Source: Saprospiraceae bacterium (GTDB taxonomy: Bacteria; Bacteroidota; Bacteroidia; Chitinophagales; Saprospiraceae). Taken from it: a DNA stretch of 64,000 nucleotides. The stretch's first letter is position 1; each line of letters begins with the position of its first letter. Below, in pieces: positions 35,525 through 44,101 of this stretch. The notes under the pieces were generated by a model. It had not been told where the DNA came from and did not search any database. It saw only the letters and a list, made by a program, of their open reading frames with translations. Location of the stretch: assembly GCA_029262995.1 (NCBI GenBank), contig JAJCYH010000019.1:1-64000 (forward strand). Direction: 5' to 3'. A program made the translations under genes and the position numbers.

Positions 35525-36250
35525 CTAAGGGATTAAATTTATTTTTTTAGATTGCATTTTATCATAATAAAATTGTGCCTCTTTCAACAATGGAACAAGG
35601 TGCTCCGGCACCGCGTAAGTACTTGATGACTGAGGTTGGAATCCTGTAGATTTATGAACACTTGAATACCAATATTTCTCCCATACACCATCTTCATCTC
35701 GTCTTCCAGCTTCCCATTGGATCATGCTTGGAGAAAAAGGTATATCTAATGCCGCACATAATTTCTTAAGCCCTGATTCAGGGTTATGAAGTATGTCATT
35801 TGAATCTACCACAAGGAATTCCGCTTTGTTGTGCATACAATATTCCAAAATATCATACTCCAGCTTCAATGCAATATCCAACATAGTAGGATTCTTAATA
35901 ACCCGCGAAAATGAAGCTATTAATTGGCGAGGATCTCTGACTAGAAAAACATTGCTAAGCTTGTTTAAAAAATGCCAATCAGAACCATCCAGGTGATGTG
36001 CCATATTTTTTATAAAATATATATCCTCTTCAACTTCACCAAAGATTACATTCTTTAAGATGTGGTCAAAATCTGTATCTTGACTCTTTAGCACTTCATC
36101 CATCCCCGGATGAACTATCTGTGGATGACCTTTAATGTAATAAGCATAAAATGGTTCATCAACAACTTTGCAATCGCTACGATTTCCAAATGAATACATC
36201 AAAGCAGTAGATATATTTCTTGGCCCAGAAATTAAATGAATTCTTTTCAT
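35525..36250 (-). CDS. Sulfotransferase-like P-loop protein
   Basis: A 241-residue sulfotransferase-superfamily protein. The N-terminal PAPS-type loop is SGPRNISTALMYSF, followed by CKVVDEPFYAYY, and a second PAPS-binding segment FLVRDPRQLIASFSRV at about 102-117. No reaction is known for this subgroup. The next gene begins 2 bp downstream, so the two proteins are made together. No sulfate-activation gene is in the window. It might bind a nucleotide and serve as a partner of the aminotransferase instead of transferring sulfate. Confidence 0.85.
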   Translation of the reverse strand: MKRIHLISGPRNISTALMYSFGNRSDCKVVDEPFYAYYIKGHPQIVHPGMDEVLKSQDTDFDHILKNVIFGEVEEDIYFIKNMAHHLDGSDWHFLNKLSNVFLVRDPRQLIASFSRVIKNPTMLDIALKLEYDILEYCMHNKAEFLVVDSNDILHNPESGLKKLCAALDIPFSPSMIQWEAGRRDEDGVWEKYWYSSVHKSTGFQPQSSSTYAVPEHLVPLLKEAQFYYDKMQSKKINLIP

Positions 36251-36346
36251 CGTTATCTTCTTTCAGCGAAGGTTTTATAGTTGTTTAAATATTGTTTTGA
36301 CTGTCGTCCAAAGCGAATATTAACCTCATATAAATAGTTCATATAT

Positions 36347-36697
36347 CTATTTCTTAACCTTAGTTATAAAATCAGATTGCTTCAAATCCCAGCCAGGATG
36401 CCAAAATAAGTTTTTAAAATCAACAACTTTATTATTAACGATTTCAATGCCTTCACTTTGCAATAGCTGTTCCATCAGCTGTGGATGAGGGAATTGATTT
36501 CTACCCGAAAGCTCTCCTTTCCTGTTTACTACCCGGTGAGCAGGTATATTTAAGTGTTTGCTCTTGTTAAGTGCCCAGCCTACCATTCTCGCTGATCCCA
36601 ATGCCAGGAAATCAGCTATAGCACCATAATTGGTAACTCTACCAACAGGAATCCTTTTGGTAACCTCAAAAACGTTTTCAAAATAACTTTTGCTCAT
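36347..36697 (-). CDS. Alkyltransferase-like (MGMT-family) protein
   Basis: A 116-residue protein matching only the DNA-binding half of O6-alkylguanine methyltransferase: VTKRIPVGRVTNYGAIAD, SARMVGWALNK with the Arg finger region, and the active-site segment IPAHRVVN. The acceptor Cys of PCHRV is replaced by Ala, so it cannot take an alkyl group and should act as an ATL protein that flags O6-alkylguanine for nucleotide excision repair. Bacterial ATL proteins often have Trp there; Ala also occurs. It stands alone. Confidence 0.92.
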   Translation of the reverse strand: MSKSYFENVFEVTKRIPVGRVTNYGAIADFLALGSARMVGWALNKSKHLNIPAHRVVNRKGELSGRNQFPHPQLMEQLLQSEGIEIVNNKVVDFKNLFWHPGWDLKQSDFITKVKK

Positions 36698-36774
36698 TGA
36701 TCAAAAATAAAAAATTGCTAACGTAATTATTTCCATAGTAGGATTGATTTACCTTTAAGGTTAATATTTTAAAA

Positions 36775-37320
36775 ATGATAGAAAGAAGAATCATAGCTCA
36801 AAACATAACGAATCTAACAGATGCAAGGTATTTTGCTGCTTTAGGTGTAGACTATATCAGCTTTAATACGCTACCCGATTCACTTTATGCTATGAGCTTA
36901 GAGCAAATCTTGGAAATAAAAGATTGGGTTGAAGGACCAAAATGCTTGATCGAAGCCAATGCCTTAGAATTTGACGAGATTGCTGATGGTTTAATTTTAA
37001 AAACTGTCTATAGCAGTTTGCCCTTGAGCAAAGAGAGTTTTTTTCGAATAGATTTTAACGAACTTAAAAAAGGCTTGCCAGATGGAAGGTATATTCTAAA
37101 AATTAATAATTTCCAGGAGCTTGAAAAAATTCACAATTACAAATCCAAAGACCTGATCGGACTACAATTATATTTGGATATAAGTGATGTTACACTCAAA
37201 GACATTAATCTCATCGGCGACCATGGAATAGTCGTTCAGGGAGGAGATGAAGAAGCACCCGGGATCAAAAGCTTTGATGAACTCGATGAGCTTTTTGAAC
37301 TATTGTCTTCTTTTGATTAG
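36775..37320 (+). CDS. Degenerate TrpF-like (phosphoribosylanthranilate isomerase-like) barrel protein
   Basis: A 181-residue protein with a TrpF-like outline: an initial strand, ITNLTDARYFAALGVDYISFN (TrpF has CGITNLEDAxxAxxxGADxxGF), and a late VVQGGDEEAPGIKSFDEL resembling the phosphate-binding LSGG turn. The catalytic Cys of TrpF (in KxCG) is missing, replaced within IIAQNI, the catalytic Asp is not evident, and the barrel is about 25 residues short. It is therefore probably not an active TrpF. I recall such divergent homologues in Bacteroidota but no function. Its last 21 bp overlap the convergent receptor gene. Confidence 0.75.
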   Translation: MIERRIIAQNITNLTDARYFAALGVDYISFNTLPDSLYAMSLEQILEIKDWVEGPKCLIEANALEFDEIADGLILKTVYSSLPLSKESFFRIDFNELKKGLPDGRYILKINNFQELEKIHNYKSKDLIGLQLYLDISDVTLKDINLIGDHGIVVQGGDEEAPGIKSFDELDELFELLSSFD

Positions 37321-39798
37321 TCTCCACCCAAGAGTCAAATAGTAATTTCGAGGAAATGAAGGTATAATGCCAGGACCAGGATAGCCAGTTGCTCTTTGTG
37401 TAAAATAGTTTTCACCAAGTAGATTATTAACGCCTGCTTCAATGGTAAAAGACTTATATATAAATTTCATTGAAATATCTGCAACCGTATAAGATGGGAT
37501 AGGACCAATAATACCTTCACGACTATCTCCTGAAATAGCCTTTTCCGAATTCTGAACATCAGTAAACTGTCTGCTTAGATGTGTTAGTTGACTGCTTAGG
37601 ATAAAGTTTTTATAGCCAATATTAAATCCCAGTTTCAGATTATACTCAGGAACAAATTCTACTTGCTTTCCAACAACATTCACTTCTTCTGATTTTGTAT
37701 ATTCTGCTTTTGTGAATACAAGATTTGAAAAGAAATCCAATTTTAAGTTAGAATGATTCGGTAAATATAATTTTCTGATGTTAAACTGAAACAATGACTC
37801 TATACCCGCAATTTCAGCTCTTCCTATGTTCTTGCGAACTCTGTTGGCTCTATCGTCAAATACAATTCCAATTCGATCCTTATAAATCACATAAAAAGTA
37901 CCCAATTCCCAAGACAAATAATTATTATGTCTTCCTCTGTAGGAAAGATCAATCGTGTATCCTGATTCATCCATAATGCCAGGATCTATAATAAAGCCAG
38001 GATTAACTACTCTGATATCGTTAAACGTTACAGACCTGTAGTTTTTTGAAAAATTAGTATAAATCTCACTGGTAACCGAGGTCTTATAACTTAAACCAAT
38101 TCCATACAATAAAAAGCTTCTTCTTAATGTCCTATTATCATTCAAATCTTCTGTTTCTAATGCATTACCAGCATTATCAAATGCTATCTTGGTGTAATTT
38201 CCTTCGGACTGTGTTTTAATGAATTCGTATCTCAAACCCGCAGTAAATGAAATGTTTTGCGTTAAGCGGTAAATGTTTTCATTAAAAATAGCAAGGTTCC
38301 TATTTGGAAATTTAAAACTTGATTGATTAGGATAGTCTGGAAAATCAGAATTGGCAAAATTAAAATCGTCAGATATTCCTAAAGAGCCAGGACCCTGAAC
38401 AGATGAATTATTGGATTGATAGTACTTAAATCCTAACAACAGACTATTTTTTAAATGATTCTGATTTCCAAATTTATAATTTTGAAGAAATCTTGATTCT
38501 ATACCAAAATTATTAAACTCCCCAATAATTAGATCTCGCGGTGTAATATATTCTCCATTACTATTACGTTCATCCAATTCTGTAATAGGATTGGAATTGG
38601 GGTCCAATGGGGACCCTCTGAAACCAACTGCCTTTCTCTGAGCATCAAGATGATATAACTTGGTGCTAAAACTAGTTTTTGGCGACGGTTTATAATCGAA
38701 GGTTAAAGCCATTAACTTCCAGTCTACTAAGAACCAATTACGGCTTCTTACACTTAATTTTGGGTTTGACTCAAACTGGCTATCGGTTAACCCGCCTGCT
38801 TGTTGTGCGATATAATTATAATAAGTAGACTCTAATCCTATAGATACTTTTTTTGATAATTGGTGCCTGAAAGAAGCAAAAGCATATTTAGATTCATATT
38901 CTGAATTAGCTCTGTAACCTGATCCTGACTTATAATTAAGCACTCCATAAAAGCTAGTTTTGCCAGCTCTAAATCCAACCGAGTTAAAACTGTTAAATAA
39001 TCCAAATGAGCCAAAAGTCTGACGCGTTATAATTTCCAAATCAGAATACTCTGGAAGATGTTTTAGTTTAAAATTAACCAAGCCACCAAACTGACTTCCA
39101 TACTGCAAGGAAGCAGCTCCTCTTATGATATGAATCTCTTCTATAGCTTCTGATGGAGGTGTATAATAGCTTTCAGGGTATCCCAAAACATCTGCACTGA
39201 TGTCATATCCATTTTGTCTTGTATTAAAATTAGATGTTCTGTTAGGGTCAAGTCCTCTAGAACCAATATTAAGTTGTAGGCCACCATCGCTGCTTTCGTA
39301 AGCATTAATTCCTGCAACACGTGAAAACAGCTGACGTGGATTATTAACTGCAAGATTAGCGACCATATCTTGCATCATAATTCTCTCGGTTTTGCGTGAA
39401 GCAAAAATTGAAGTCCCTTCTACATCTGAAAATCTTTTCAAAGCAAATAACTCCTCCCGTTTTGCAGAAACAACTACGTGATTCAAAGTAGTAGACAGGG
39501 GTTTCATTCTTATTTCAATCAAAGAATCTTTGCTAAGAGTATAATTGTTAGATTGGCTTTCATACTGAAACGAAAAAAATACCAGATCAATTGAATTGCC
39601 ACTTTCAGAAAGTATAGAAACAACTGAATTGCTGTCAGGAATGTAAGATTTACCCTTTGCAAGATCAAATGTTTCATACTCCGTTAATTTCTTACTGCTC
39701 TCATCGTCGATAAGTATAAAATCAATCTTAATCTGAGCAGAGGAGATTCCTGCAAAGCAAGCTAAAAGACAAATTATATAAAAGCATTTATTCATCAT
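37300..39798 (-). CDS. TonB-dependent outer membrane receptor (FecA-like)
   Basis: An 832-residue receptor: signal peptide (CFYIICLLACFAGISSA), a short N-terminal beta domain, a plug at about 125-245 (MQDMVANLAVNNPRQLFSRVAGINAYESS; EEIHIIRGAASLQYGSQFGGLVNFKL) and a C-terminal barrel ending with an aromatic-rich strand (YYLTLGWRLIKR). The plug and the loops resemble FecA-type siderophore or citrate receptors. It is the last gene of the operon starting at 43468, and its start overlaps the HTTM gene by 11 bp. A ferric or other metal complex is the likely ligand, given the imelysin partner and the Fur-like site. Confidence 0.92.
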   Translation of the reverse strand: MMNKCFYIICLLACFAGISSAQIKIDFILIDDESSKKLTEYETFDLAKGKSYIPDSNSVVSILSESGNSIDLVFFSFQYESQSNNYTLSKDSLIEIRMKPLSTTLNHVVVSAKREELFALKRFSDVEGTSIFASRKTERIMMQDMVANLAVNNPRQLFSRVAGINAYESSDGGLQLNIGSRGLDPNRTSNFNTRQNGYDISADVLGYPESYYTPPSEAIEEIHIIRGAASLQYGSQFGGLVNFKLKHLPEYSDLEIITRQTFGSFGLFNSFNSVGFRAGKTSFYGVLNYKSGSGYRANSEYESKYAFASFRHQLSKKVSIGLESTYYNYIAQQAGGLTDSQFESNPKLSVRSRNWFLVDWKLMALTFDYKPSPKTSFSTKLYHLDAQRKAVGFRGSPLDPNSNPITELDERNSNGEYITPRDLIIGEFNNFGIESRFLQNYKFGNQNHLKNSLLLGFKYYQSNNSSVQGPGSLGISDDFNFANSDFPDYPNQSSFKFPNRNLAIFNENIYRLTQNISFTAGLRYEFIKTQSEGNYTKIAFDNAGNALETEDLNDNRTLRRSFLLYGIGLSYKTSVTSEIYTNFSKNYRSVTFNDIRVVNPGFIIDPGIMDESGYTIDLSYRGRHNNYLSWELGTFYVIYKDRIGIVFDDRANRVRKNIGRAEIAGIESLFQFNIRKLYLPNHSNLKLDFFSNLVFTKAEYTKSEEVNVVGKQVEFVPEYNLKLGFNIGYKNFILSSQLTHLSRQFTDVQNSEKAISGDSREGIIGPIPSYTVADISMKFIYKSFTIEAGVNNLLGENYFTQRATGYPGPGIIPSFPRNYYLTLGWRLIKRRQ

Positions 39799-41152
39799 GC
39801 GCAGGAAGAATCCAATCTTTATGTTTAAGTGAATTATTAATTTTAGTTAAGTCGACTTCAGGATCAATAAATCGTCTGCTTGCTCTGCCGTTTAAAGCTG
39901 CATAACTATCAACATAAATTTCAATATTTTGATGACCTTGAGATTTAAAATGTTTTTCCAATAAATGTGCATATTCAAGAATCATATCCGGTTGGGTCGA
40001 CATTTGCTTTTCTTGAAATGAATTTAAAAAATCATTGTTTTGCACAAAAAATCTTTTTTTACTTTGACCATCGACAATTTTAAAATTCACACTGCCAGTC
40101 TTCTCCATCAACATAACTCGCCATGAAAAACGATAACCTTGCTCAGCCCAAAACAAATTGCCAGGATAAAGCAAATAACGGAACGGCACCAACAATTGTA
40201 TAGCTAGGAAAATGCTTACTATCGTCATTCTTAAGTTTTTCCAGTGGACTGATGTTTCTGCCCAACTCTTCTGATTGTTAAAGAGTGAAATATCTAGTTT
40301 CAGCAATAATGACAATCTTCTCAATAAGGACCTGTGAAAAGTAGAATTAAAAAATATTAGTGTCGCGATGATCATAATAAAAGGAAACATACCAATTGGA
40401 AATAACATTCTTGTAAGGATATGAAACAAGACTACAAAAGCAAATGCCCAAGAACGTGTCTTATCAAAGTAAAGTAAGAATGGAATGGTCAAATCATATA
40501 CTGCCCCTCCCCAAGAAAATGCGTAGTGCACCCAGCTTTCTTTTAGCATTGCACCTATAACTGGAACGCCATAAGAAGAAGTCAACCAAAGTTTAAGAGG
40601 CAAGGCATGAATAATCCAATCAGAGTTTAGCTTAGCCAAACCAGCATATAAGTAAACGATTCCCAAAAGCATCTTAATTACATCAATTGTCCATTGAGGC
40701 ACAAATTCATAACGCAACTTGACATTTCTGTATGCATCAAATGAAAAATATGAATTGGCAGGTAAAAATATTAACAGAAAACTTAAAACACTGATAAAAT
40801 AATAGTGATTCAAATAAGTTGCCTTATCCATTAGTTCAATGTAGGTAAAACTCAAAAAGAAAATCAGTATGGCCCATTTATATCTATAGCCAATCATTAC
40901 CAATAAAGATGCAATCATGGAAATAACAAACAAACCATATGTGTATTGCCCAATGGGTTTGATCCATTCAAATCCATAGTATGTAAAATGAAACTTTGGA
41001 GTGATGTAAAACTTTTCAATCCAGCCAAAGCACCAAAACCTAAGAAGACTGACAAACATTAGCAATCCAAAAAGTATTCGGAAAACTGCTAAAGGTGCAG
41101 CAGAATTGGTCTTATTTAAGTAGTTTCTTAAAGATATATCCACGACTTTCAA
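39788..41152 (-). CDS. HTTM membrane protein, vitamin K-dependent gamma-carboxylase-like
   Basis: A 454-residue HTTM-domain protein with about eight membrane helices in residues 1-300 and a soluble C-terminal part. Two residues important in human gamma-glutamyl carboxylase appear in matching contexts: His116 in DKATYLNHYYF (DKxxWNNHxYL in the human enzyme, as I recall) and Lys174 in AGLAKLNSDW (AGxKKLDADW). The core chemistry, quinol epoxidation with proton abstraction, may therefore be retained. Translation starts at a TTG (41152) overlapping the imelysin stop (TTGA); no ATG exists before residue 32. It overlaps the receptor gene by 11 bp. Its substrate is unknown. Confidence 0.88.
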   Translation of the reverse strand: MKVVDISLRNYLNKTNSAAPLAVFRILFGLLMFVSLLRFWCFGWIEKFYITPKFHFTYYGFEWIKPIGQYTYGLFVISMIASLLVMIGYRYKWAILIFFLSFTYIELMDKATYLNHYYFISVLSFLLIFLPANSYFSFDAYRNVKLRYEFVPQWTIDVIKMLLGIVYLYAGLAKLNSDWIIHALPLKLWLTSSYGVPVIGAMLKESWVHYAFSWGGAVYDLTIPFLLYFDKTRSWAFAFVVLFHILTRMLFPIGMFPFIMIIATLIFFNSTFHRSLLRRLSLLLKLDISLFNNQKSWAETSVHWKNLRMTIVSIFLAIQLLVPFRYLLYPGNLFWAEQGYRFSWRVMLMEKTGSVNFKIVDGQSKKRFFVQNNDFLNSFQEKQMSTQPDMILEYAHLLEKHFKSQGHQNIEIYVDSYAALNGRASRRFIDPEVDLTKINNSLKHKDWILPAHDE

Positions 41153-42258
41153 TCTCCATCTGCATCGACAAAATCAACACGAATATTTAATGCTTGCATC
41201 ATATCTACTTTCAGAAAAACAACGATTTTTTGGATTTCATCATAAGCCTCCAGAATAGAAATTGGATCCTCAATTAGTTGTAAATAAAAATCGTTATCAA
41301 GTTCTTGAACTTTAGAAATTGCCAAGTCAAATTGATCATTTACTAGTCTATTAACGTCTGTACTTCCAGTACTGTCTTTAATATAATCTAAATAGTCGCT
41401 CAATGCGTTTACCTTATGACCATCGATTGTCAGGACCCCGTTAAAGAATTTTTGTGAGGCTTGTAAGGCATCCAACGCCAATTCCTTAGACACATTTCTT
41501 CTATATAATGCTTCTACTGTTTGTGCTTCTATATTTCCAGAGAATACACCTGCAGGGATGCCAAACTTTCCAGCTCTTAGAAATCTTTCAAAGTAAAAAA
41601 TATAGTCATTAACCAATTTGTCTAAAGAACCTGTCGCAGAAGAAGAAGCATTCTGAACAAAAATATCTCTATAATTGGTTTCCCAATCAATAAGAACTTC
41701 TTGAGACATGTCATATAGGCGGTTGACCATGATCTCCAGATAATTATATCTTAGATCATCTTGAATGTATAATTCCATAATCTCATCATCGTCAACTGAA
41801 ATCCCATGAAGCATAAAATCAATTGCGGGGAATCCTTGCTCATCAAAAGTAGAAGGGAGAGATAAATTGTAGCTTTCGGACTGAATATTAATCATGATTT
41901 GACTAGTATCGGCTGGAAAAATATTCATAAAATTTCTCAACTTTATTTCTTCGGCTTTACCAATCTCAAACATTGAAACATATTGCCATTGCTTGTATGC
42001 AATCAACCAATTGTTTCTTACCAACTGGAAATTTTCTATTGTTCTTTCATTTGAAAAGAGTTCAACAGCGGTTTTGAATATTAATAGTTTTTGTACATAC
42101 AATTGATAGGATGGGATGATAATATCATCTGCCCATTGTTGAAGCATTAACTCTCTATCAAAATTATCAACAGGTTCGGTAGGGTTAGAATTATCTTCTT
42201 TACCACAGGAATAAAAAATTGTTGCTGTAACAACTAAGAAGTAAATCGCTTTCATCAT
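41149..42258 (-). CDS. Imelysin-family (M75-like) lipoprotein
   Basis: The frame is open from 42294, but the ATG at 42258 (or 42255) gives the lipoprotein signal MMKAIYFLVVTATIFYSCG and removes an overlap with the previous gene, leaving a 4-bp gap. The mature protein is a helical imelysin fold (WADDIIIPSYQLYVQKLLIF; VRNNWLIAYKQWQYVSMFEIG). The GxHxxE motif of iron-related imelysins (EfeO, ICMP) reads GFPAIDFMLHG here, so His is Pro and Glu is Asp, as in the IPPA-like branch that has lost that site. It is probably surface- or periplasm-facing and helps bind metal or ligand for the receptor at 37300. Confidence 0.88.
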   Translation of the reverse strand: MMKAIYFLVVTATIFYSCGKEDNSNPTEPVDNFDRELMLQQWADDIIIPSYQLYVQKLLIFKTAVELFSNERTIENFQLVRNNWLIAYKQWQYVSMFEIGKAEEIKLRNFMNIFPADTSQIMINIQSESYNLSLPSTFDEQGFPAIDFMLHGISVDDDEIMELYIQDDLRYNYLEIMVNRLYDMSQEVLIDWETNYRDIFVQNASSSATGSLDKLVNDYIFYFERFLRAGKFGIPAGVFSGNIEAQTVEALYRRNVSKELALDALQASQKFFNGVLTIDGHKVNALSDYLDYIKDSTGSTDVNRLVNDQFDLAISKVQELDNDFYLQLIEDPISILEAYDEIQKIVVFLKVDMMQALNIRVDFVDADGD

Positions 42259-42262
42259 TATT

Positions 42263-43468
42263 TTATTCTGCTGCTTCAGCAACTGTAAAATCAAATTTAT
42301 CGGCTATCTGTTGAGCTAGATTGTCCAAGGTAGAAGACTGAACATTCCACAATCCATTGTTTTGGCCAATCAACTGCGCTAACAACTCCGTCACTTCTTC
42401 CATATTAAAAATTGGTGAATTGCTAGCTTCATCTCTTGTAAATCTGAGGCTATAAATAAAACCATAGGCTTCTGACAAGCCATGAAATATAGCGCCTTGA
42501 TTATTGCTACTGCTATTTAACAATTGGCTAGATTTTTTAAGGTAATAGACTGCTCTAATAGCAATAATTTCTGATATTTCATTACGAAGAAATCTAACTT
42601 GCTCATCTCTTTCATCATAGTTTCCCTCAACAATAGCAGCTCGACCCTTTTTGAAAGCATTAAAAATATTAAGTGCTTTTCCATTAAAGTCCGGGTCATT
42701 GTCGACTTTGGATAAGTAATTATTTAAAAATCCGTCAGCTGAGCCAAGATCATCCAAGGGTTGAGATTGATTTAAGGATCGACCAAACAAATAGCCATAG
42801 GCTTCATCCCAATAATGTTCCATTTGTGTATAAGTTTTAGCCTCTACAAGAACTCCATTATTGTTGTTTGATCTGTTATTGTTTGAATCCAACAAAGAGG
42901 GACTTAAATAATTGTTTACAATTTGATCCAGCATCAAAGCACCAATCATAGACTTGGCAATGATTTGGTTGTATTCTAAGCCTAGGGCATTAATGTATCG
43001 AGTCGATGAACCATCATCTATTTGCCCTGGCGAGCCTTCCTGAGCTAATGTATTCCAAGAAGGAAAAACTTCCATTGTCTGAGCCTGAATCCAGTTTTCA
43101 AAATCATTTTTTATACTTGACGACTCAGCTGTATTTGAATTAAAATAATCAATAGAATTAGCGATTTTAGATTTTATACTCTTAGTAGCGTCATTAAGAT
43201 TATCATTTGTGAAAGGGCTTAGATTAGGATCAGAATTTCTGAACATTTCGAGCAACTCTTCTAGACTTCTATCAGGATCAGATAAAGAGGAAATCAGCTC
43301 TTCAGCCATTAGTAACCTTGTCGTCTGACCGTCAAAGGAAACTGTTGATTGTCCATTCCTTTCAAATGTATAATTCTCTGGTACTTGTAAATCAGTGTCA
43401 TCCTTGCTACAGCTTTGTAATCCAGTAAAAATTAAAAAGAGAATAGCATATTTATAGCAATTTATCAT
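42263..43468 (-). CDS. DUF4856 lipoprotein
   Basis: A 401-residue lipoprotein (lipobox GLQSCSKDD, Cys about 20) of the DUF4856 family, recognised by YTFERNGQSTVSFDGQTTRL, ALGLEYNQIIAKSMIGALMLDQI and MEHYWDEAYGYLFG. The rest is helical, like imelysins, to which DUF4856 may be distantly related (inference). It is the first gene of the four-gene operon, preceded by a -7 element and a Fur-like inverted repeat. Family function is not known; its constant partners point to metal uptake. Confidence 0.9.
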   Translation of the reverse strand: MINCYKYAILFLIFTGLQSCSKDDTDLQVPENYTFERNGQSTVSFDGQTTRLLMAEELISSLSDPDRSLEELLEMFRNSDPNLSPFTNDNLNDATKSIKSKIANSIDYFNSNTAESSSIKNDFENWIQAQTMEVFPSWNTLAQEGSPGQIDDGSSTRYINALGLEYNQIIAKSMIGALMLDQIVNNYLSPSLLDSNNNRSNNNNGVLVEAKTYTQMEHYWDEAYGYLFGRSLNQSQPLDDLGSADGFLNNYLSKVDNDPDFNGKALNIFNAFKKGRAAIVEGNYDERDEQVRFLRNEISEIIAIRAVYYLKKSSQLLNSSSNNQGAIFHGLSEAYGFIYSLRFTRDEASNSPIFNMEEVTELLAQLIGQNNGLWNVQSSTLDNLAQQIADKFDFTVAEAAE

Positions 43469-43484
43469 AAATTCCTTATTTTAA

Positions 43485-43501
43485 TTAAGATTTAATCTAA
43501 A
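43485..43501. promoter_or_regulatory. Fur-like inverted repeat at the DUF4856-imelysin-HTTM-TonB operon
   Basis: TTAAGATTTAATCTAAA contains the perfect palindrome AGATTTAATCT (43488-43498), with partly matched flanks. It fits the TTTAGA...TCTAAA style of Bacteroidota Fur sites as I recall them. It lies 17 bp upstream of the start codon and directly at the expected transcription start of the -7 element at 43508-43515, a position suited to repression. The site is visible; the regulator is inferred. Confidence 0.45.
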
Positions 43502-43507
43502 TAAAGA

Positions 43508-43515
43508 CAAATATA
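43508..43515 (-). promoter_or_regulatory. -7 element TATATTTG of the DUF4856-imelysin-HTTM-TonB operon
   Basis: Minus-strand TATATTTG is a perfect TAnnTTTG, 39 bp before the ATG at 43468. A TTGG sequence lies 19 bp further upstream as a partial -33 element. Transcription would begin near 43502, beside the Fur-like repeat. Confidence 0.45.
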
Positions 43516-43587
43516 AAATGTCCTCCTTTCAAAACCAAGTTTGATCGAAAAAATTTACAATAAATATTTTGTGAAATTCAATTTAAA

Positions 43588-44097
43588 CTACACCCAGACT
43601 CCGGCATATTCAAGGCTGACATTTGATTGCTCGACAAGAAGGTCATATCGAATTCTGGTAAGCTGCCGGATATGTAATAAATCATGGGCCAACCAATTCT
43701 TAAGAAAGAATAATGGACTAATTTCTCCAAAATAGGAATGTATCTTTTTATTGTTCCATCTTTCATCTTTTGAATCAAGTGATTCTAGAATTTCCAATGA
43801 ACGCTTTCTTTCGACAAGAAACTCTTTCAATTTAACTTCATAATCCTGTGTGTTATAATTTCTTGATGTTACCCATTCCTTAGGCGCAATAGGACTGAGT
43901 TCAATAGCAGGATTTTCCCATAAGGAAATGATTCGTGCTCTGAAGTCTTCTTTTTCTTCGTCTACCAAATGGCATAACACTTCAAGGCAACACCAATGAT
44001 TTTCATCCTTCTTCCAAAGTCTTAAATCTTCAGGAACATTTGAAAATAGCTTATCAAAAATTTCCAAATTTTGTTTGAATTGAGCAATTGCTTTCAT
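43588..44097 (-). CDS. DinB-family protein
   Basis: A 169-residue DinB-superfamily four-helix protein. The His-containing helix is CLEVLCHLVDEEKEDFRAR and the C-terminal metal site segment is NWLAHDLLHIRQL, so the putative His triad is present. It is distinct from the DinB protein at 12748. It starts 4 bp after the DUF1295 gene in the leftward operon headed by rsmA. Role unknown; thiol-dependent transfer or detoxification is possible for the superfamily. Confidence 0.88.
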   Translation of the reverse strand: MKAIAQFKQNLEIFDKLFSNVPEDLRLWKKDENHWCCLEVLCHLVDEEKEDFRARIISLWENPAIELSPIAPKEWVTSRNYNTQDYEVKLKEFLVERKRSLEILESLDSKDERWNNKKIHSYFGEISPLFFLKNWLAHDLLHIRQLTRIRYDLLVEQSNVSLEYAGVWV

Positions 44098-44101
44098 CGT
44101 A

